A DNA stretch of 11,975 bases from Pelagophyceae sp. CCMP2097 (taxonomy: Eukaryota > Sar > Pelagophyceae). The stretch is taken from contig MU657323.1 in NCBI GenBank assembly GCA_026770575.1, positions 75,592-87,566 of the forward strand, read 5' to 3'. Each line of letters starts with the position of its first letter. Within the stretch, counting starts at the first letter, position 1. Of the stretch, positions 7,952 to 11,975 are shown piece by piece. The translations under genes and the position numbers were made by a program. The notes beneath the pieces were generated by a model. It saw nothing but the letters and a program-made list of their open reading frames with translations, did no database searches and was not told the DNA's origin.

Positions 7952-9319
7952 TATCATGTCTGCTTTGTTTTCAATTACTTTCGAATTTAAATAAATAATA
8001 GAATTATGTTGGTTTTTGTGTTTTAAATTTAAAAATTCAATTTCATTTGCAGCAGGTTGGTAAAATTTCGTTTCATATATACGCTTTCCACCTTGTATAT
8101 ATATAAAAAAATACCAATGTGATTCATTTTTATATGTTCCAATCACTGGCGAAAAAATTTGACTTTTTATGATTGATGTGATACTGCCGCCCAATAACTT
8201 CGCTTGTATAATGTTCCGACGGGCAGGATAAAAAAAATCCTGTTTTATGTGACTTGCCGCACCAACACTTTTGCTTGGATTTGGACTGTACATGTGCTTG
8301 TCTGTATACAGTATAACTTTGTGTTCTGAATTTAATACATTTTCTTCAATTGTTAAGTTTTGCTCCTTCAACCATATGTTGGGCGTAACGCTACTAAATC
8401 CTATACAGTATAACCCTAATCCGGATTCCATTCGTGCTTCAAATGTAATATTATTTGGGATTGGTATTTCCGACCACATGATATTTGAAAATGTGGGATC
8501 AATATTTGTATGGTTACTTATGATTTGTGTCGAATTACCATCGACAAAATTGTAATCACTTTCCAATGAATAATTTGCACTGGAATCATTCCCGAAACGA
8601 AACGACTCATATGTTAAGCTTATTTCTTGAGAGAATTTCTTTGGACTGTACTCAATTATGTTTGAATTTAATTCATTTATTGACTCTATATTTTTATTTT
8701 GAATCACCTTCAATAAATCAAGTTCATTATCCGCTAACGAATCAAATAATATACTAAAAATTTGTTTCCCCCCTTCAATATAAAGAAAAAAGTAGCACCC
8801 GTTTGTATTGGAGAAACTTCCCAAAGTTGGTAAGATGAATCGTGAGCCTTTTTTCGGTAAAGCTTTTATTTTGCCTGCGATTAAGTTGATTTGTATTACA
8901 TTACGTGATCCACCTACGTAAAATTGTTGTTTAATATGACCACCAACAGATTTGTCGCTATTGGGTGAATATATGTGTTTGTTGGTACATAAAACAACCT
9001 CATACTCTGTTTGTAACATGACATTTTCCTCAATTGTTAAATTTTTATTCAACATCCAAATGTCTGGTGATACATTACTGAATCCAACGCAATACAAGCC
9101 GAGATTAGTACCCATCTGTGCTTCGAAGGTAACAGAATTAGGAATTTTTATATTCGACCACATAATGTTTTCAAATAAAGGCAAAATATTTGTATGGTAA
9201 CTTATTATTCGTGTCGTATTGCCATCGAAAAAACTGTAATCATTTTCCAATGAATAATTTCCGCTGGAATCATTCCCGAAGCGAAAAGACTATGTTGTTA
9301 AAATAGTTTCATTTGAGAA
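7952..9319 (-). repeat. Tandem duplication of a ~684-bp fibre domain
   Basis: The end of copy A at 9190-9319 and that of copy B at 8510-8635 align at both DNA and protein level with a fixed 684-bp (228-codon) offset. Shared protein blocks include FRFGNDSS, NYSLE, NIMWS, GLYCxGFSxVxPxIW, LTIEENV, and GGK near the end. The DNA similarity is highest around the CCAATGAATAATTT block. The lower boundary of copy B is approximate. Confidence 0.85.
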
Positions 9320-10343
9320 TTTTTTTGGGAAGTTTTGTATTTATTGACTCTTCCGCTGCGATTGCTCTTTGTCTTTCTGCATCTAATGCGTTTACAATAA
9401 TAGTTTCTGATTGTAAAATATCGGACTTCGATGCAAATTGCGGTAATTGAATGTTTTTTATATAATCAGTTTCTATATTGGTGATATTTTTAAAAGTATT
9501 TAAATCAGCAAGCACTCTGTTCGTTTCGACTTTTGTATTCGTTTGATTTGAATTCATTGTTATTTTAACCAGATTGATTTCATTTTTTAAATTCGTATCA
9601 ATGGTATCAACTAAATTTGTCGAGAATTCTTCATTTTGCTTAATGACTTCAATGACAGTACCTTGTAAATTGTTCTCATTGTTAATGATTGTATCTTTTA
9701 TCTCATTCAGTTTTGTATCTAACAATAACGGGTTAATTGCTATTTCAGATAGGTTTGATTGGGGATTATTCAAAACAACGAATTCTTCGGTAAAATTGAA
9801 AGTGTGTTCCGTATAACCTTGGTGATTTTTAAATTGGATCTCATTATTTATTTTCTGAATTTTACTCAGTCCGTTTGTAGTAAGCAAATTACTTTCTGAA
9901 AAATAGTTGATCCCACTGTTTACACGGTTACTCATCGCGCCAATCTCATCTCGTATGATTTGTGTTGTGTCTATAGCCAGAATTTTATCATCAACGGTTT
10001 GCTTAGTATAATATTTGTTTTCAATGTCGTCCGCATTAATGAATGAATCGTCTACTGAGATGACGTTCTCAACAATTTCGATACCTCTGCCGGTATTGAA
10101 TTGTACAGGTTCAATACTTCGGATTTTTTCATCCATTTCATTTATTATTTCGCTTTTTGAAAATGTATCAATATTTTCAAATATATTTGTGATTACTTTA
10201 TCTGTAATGTCTACACCAATTCCTGCGGTGTATTCAACAACTTTATTCGAATTTGTAACTGGCTTTATAACGCTTCTATTGGAGGTAAGGGACATATATT
10301 ATTTATTTTTATTTTATTTTAACAATTTGATTTTACATTACAA

Positions 10344-11681
10344 CTACATTACAACAGTCCATAATGCTTGCGGTGTAGTCATATCCAGCACCAACGCTTG
10401 TCGATACTTGGATAACACGTGTAGTTGGACGGGTTTGTCAGCCTTATCATTGTATGACATAATCAATCCAGTCGCCGTGGCAAGCGTGCTGACGCCACTA
10501 CATATGTCCCTTTCATAGAACATAAGTTTAGCCGTGCTTCAAAAGTTGGCATGATTCCTTTTGAAACCAAATACGAATTTTGTGAAAATTTTTCACGGTT
10601 TAAGGCAATCGGTAAATTCTGTGTCCCCATCAAATCGGATGCAATCATGGACATTGCTTGGCATTCAGACACTGACGCAGGAATTTCACGTAGAGCTTCT
10701 TGTAACACGCCCCCAACCAAAAAACCATATTTATGTAAATGATTCCTTATAAAAAATCGAATTTATATCATTTGTAAGTGAGTCGACGTCAGATGTACTA
10801 GGAGTGTGAATAAGACTTATTTCCTCTAATGAGCGAACTCCAAGTCCCAGATTTACAGAGTGTTGCGATCCGGGATGTGCTGGAATTACATATTGATTAT
10901 ATATGTAATTTGTGCAATCAATTCTGTATTTGCCTTCCATATTTTCCATGAGGGAATTTGTAATGTGAGGATGAGTCTGAACCATCGATAAAACTAGTTC
11001 GACTTGATCAATAATTAGCGATTTATTAGTAATTGCATTTGGGGAAGCCGTATTCCACAACCCCGAGTAGGTAAACTCCCCAATGGTGTACGTCAGGTCT
11101 ATATCAGAAGAACTAAACAATGGAAAATGCGAATTGCCGCTGAAACAACTCGCATGTAAACTAAGAACATCACAGAGAATCACTGACTCACCTTTTTTTA
11201 ACGTTTAACCTCTATCCCCTTGCGAATTAGATGGGATGGGTAGAGGAGGGGTAAGGATTGAAGCAAGGTCATCTGGTTGGGACCCGTTCATACTGGCTTT
11301 TACGCTCGTCAAAGTCTGTGTTCGTTTTTCCTGAGCGTTTCGCCATATACCATATCCGCGACGACTTGACAGTACACTACCTTGCTGACTAACTTCAATA
11401 CCGCTGTACATAGTCGCATAACCGGAAGGGCTGAATATATAATCGTGATCCGAGGTATTAGTAATACGTACCTTCTGAAAAGAATTTTGACAGTCCAGGA
11501 ACGTGTTCGGTTGTAATCCGGCAATTTTGAAGCGTATATTAGAGCCAGATGAATAGCCAGACTGTTCATTAATTGGATTTAATCTCGTAATATACGAGTT
11601 GATTGCCGGCGACTGCGCACTCCCCATACCGATAAACTTTTGAGATAACGATGGCTTAGAATTGTCATGATCAGGATACAT
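10344..11681 (-). pseudogene. Probable PLV-type double-jelly-roll major capsid protein, broken
   Basis: About 446 codons from ATG 11681 to TAG 10344-10346. The first 158 residues (MYPDHDNSKPS..., then GSNIRFKIAG, NTFLDCQNSFQ, and YSGIEVSQQGSVLSSRRGYG) have the pattern of PLV capsid N-termini: a beta-rich start, then a G-rich block. An in-frame TAA (11205-11207) interrupts the frame, which continues to about 10750. The reading then moves one frame, most simply by an extra base in the A6 run 10750-10755, giving VGGVLQEALREIPA. It moves back near 10530-10545, giving GLIMSYNDKADKPVQLHVL and the end LWTVVM. The total length fits the family. The gene stands at the outer end of the virion arm, upstream of the fibre gene. 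The call rests on pattern and context; a different capsid or structural protein is possible. Confidence 0.68.
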
Positions 11682-11686
11682 ATATC

Positions 11687-11712
11687 AAACATTACGTACG
11701 TACGTAATGTTT
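11687..11712. promoter_or_regulatory. Perfect 26-bp palindrome just upstream of the capsid gene
   Basis: AAACATTACGTAC and its exact reverse complement GTACGTAATGTTT abut with no spacer. The palindrome ends 5 bp before the ATG of the capsid-like gene. It could be a dimeric-protein operator, a recombination site or a cruciform. No role is shown by the sequence itself. Confidence 0.6.
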
Positions 11713-11714
11713 TT

Positions 11715-11825
11715 TATGTGTTCGGTATGTGTTCGGTTTGTGTTCGGGTTTGGTTCGGGTTGTGTTCGGTTTGTGTTCGGTTTGTGTTTGGGTTTGGGTC
11801 GCGTTGTGTTCGGTTTTGGTTCGCC
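11715..11825 (+). repeat. Degenerate minisatellite, about ten 10-12-bp units
   Basis: Units vary around TTTGTGTTCGG (for example TATGTGTTCGG twice, TTTGTGTTCGGG, TTTGGTTCGGG). The tract starts directly after the palindrome and differs sharply in composition from the AT-rich element. It opens spurious reading frames on both strands. Confidence 0.85.
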
Positions 11826-11835
11826 AAACCCAAAC
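11786..11835. repeat. 12-bp inverted repeat at the end of the minisatellite
   Basis: GTTTGGGTTTGG (11786-11797) is the reverse complement of CCAAACCCAAAC (11824-11835), with a 26-nt loop. It may simply follow from the G-rich tract meeting a C-rich one. Confidence 0.6.
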
Positions 11836-11975
11836 GCAAGGACCCAAGGATACACAAGTAGATGCAAAGAACACGCAATGAACCCGAGAAAACCCGATGA
11901 GATGCGAGGAGATGCTTATTGAGTTATTGAAAACCCGTAAGTACTTAGTTGGTTCTTATTGAGATTTTGAAAAAA
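11836..11975. other. Non-coding right edge with a 40-bp-period repeat
   Basis: No gene is visible. A CTTATTGAG...TTGAAAA unit occurs at 11915-11932 and again at 11955-11972. This may be host flank or the terminal region of the element; the window ends before this can be decided. Confidence 0.4.

Larger units (their letters stand above)
6299..10295 (-). pseudogene. Giant collagen-containing fibre/adhesin gene, split near residue 324
   Basis: Two ORFs are parts of one gene of about 1,330 codons: 10295 (ATG) to 9309, and an open stretch of 983 codons to TGA 6299-6301. The first has repeated modules such as GRGIEIVENVISVDDSF followed by YYTKQTVDDKI, then a coiled-coil-like stretch. The second has two ~228-residue homologous domains, a beta-roll head region (NSIVIG, FYVSNLR, LYYDNATKEITFG), eight collagen Gly-X-Y triplets (7583-7654), three more modules ending YYNKxxxxxKL, and a C-terminal domain. 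YTKxxID modules and collagen triplets are typical of trimeric tail fibres of phages and giant viruses, so this is probably a host-attachment fibre. The two parts are separated by an extra base in the T7 run 9320-9326 and a TAG at 9290-9292. It lies 48 bp downstream of the capsid gene on the same strand. Confidence 0.83.

Noticed and set aside
7447..9200. Several plus-strand ORFs of 76-94 codons under the fibre gene
   Set aside because: All are antisense to the 983-codon open frame; the paired ones arise from the duplicated domain.
10015..10518. 167-codon plus-strand ORF across the fibre start and capsid end
   Set aside because: It is antisense to two better-supported genes and spans their intergenic gap; its hydrophobic look is a by-product of AT-rich antisense.
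2365..10755. Programmed +1 frameshifting at stops, as in Euplotes
   Set aside because: Five frame changes are in the +1 direction, but two are not, several stops need readthrough rather than shifting, and homopolymer indels explain most sites more simply.
665..11207. UAR codons reassigned to Gln or Glu in the host
   Set aside because: It would remove seven interruptions but not the frame changes, and it would fuse the capsid and fibre genes through 10344 with no TGA between them. Kept only as a weak finding.
11786..11800. Telomere-like TTTGGG repeats
   Set aside because: Only two units are present within a degenerate TTCGG tract; this is not a telomeric array.
11667..11922. Short ORFs in both strands over the minisatellite
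   Set aside because: They are low-complexity translations of a repeat without start context or domain.
480..11975. Terminal inverted repeat from the match TTTTTTCAAAAT (480s) with the reverse complement of the last bases
   Set aside because: Twelve low-complexity AT bases that do not extend on either side; chance is likely.

Overview
The window looks like a degraded, integrated polinton-like virus (PLV) or virophage-like DNA element in a eukaryotic (protist or algal) genome. The evidence is the gene set: a GIY-YIG nuclease, a small AT-hook protein, an AEP primase fused to an SF3 helicase, a tyrosine recombinase, a very long collagen-containing fibre protein and a probable double-jelly-roll major capsid protein (MCP). 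The interior is strongly AT-rich, while the first ~290 bases are very GC-rich and look like host DNA. No bacterial operon signals, rRNA or tRNA are visible. The host cannot be named from this sequence.

Layout. 1-331: GC-rich flank with in-frame repeats, possibly the end of a host exon. 332-664: gene-free leader with short direct repeats. 665-6064, plus strand: GIY-YIG nuclease (broken), an intergenic stretch with a hairpin and a 36-nt inverted repeat, AT-hook protein (intact), primase-helicase (broken four times), a cysteine-rich gene (broken), an unrecognised gene (broken), tyrosine recombinase (intact). 6072-11681, minus strand: a small unknown ORF, the giant fibre gene (one nonsense codon and one frameshift near its middle) and, upstream of it, the MCP-like gene (broken). 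11687-11975: a perfect 26-bp palindrome, a ~11-bp minisatellite and non-coding DNA. The plus-strand replication/integration arm and the minus-strand virion arm converge tail-to-tail at about 6064-6072.

In life the recombinase would integrate the element, the primase-helicase would replicate it, and the capsid and fibre proteins would form the particle. Here at least seven in-frame stops (five TAA, two TAG) and seven frame changes break six genes. The element therefore appears to be a fossil or a satellite unable to replicate by itself, although the recombinase ORF and the 983-codon fibre segment are still open. The packaging ATPase, penton protein and maturation protease usual in PLVs are not visible; they were lost or lie outside the window. 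All identifications come from reading motifs, with no database search.
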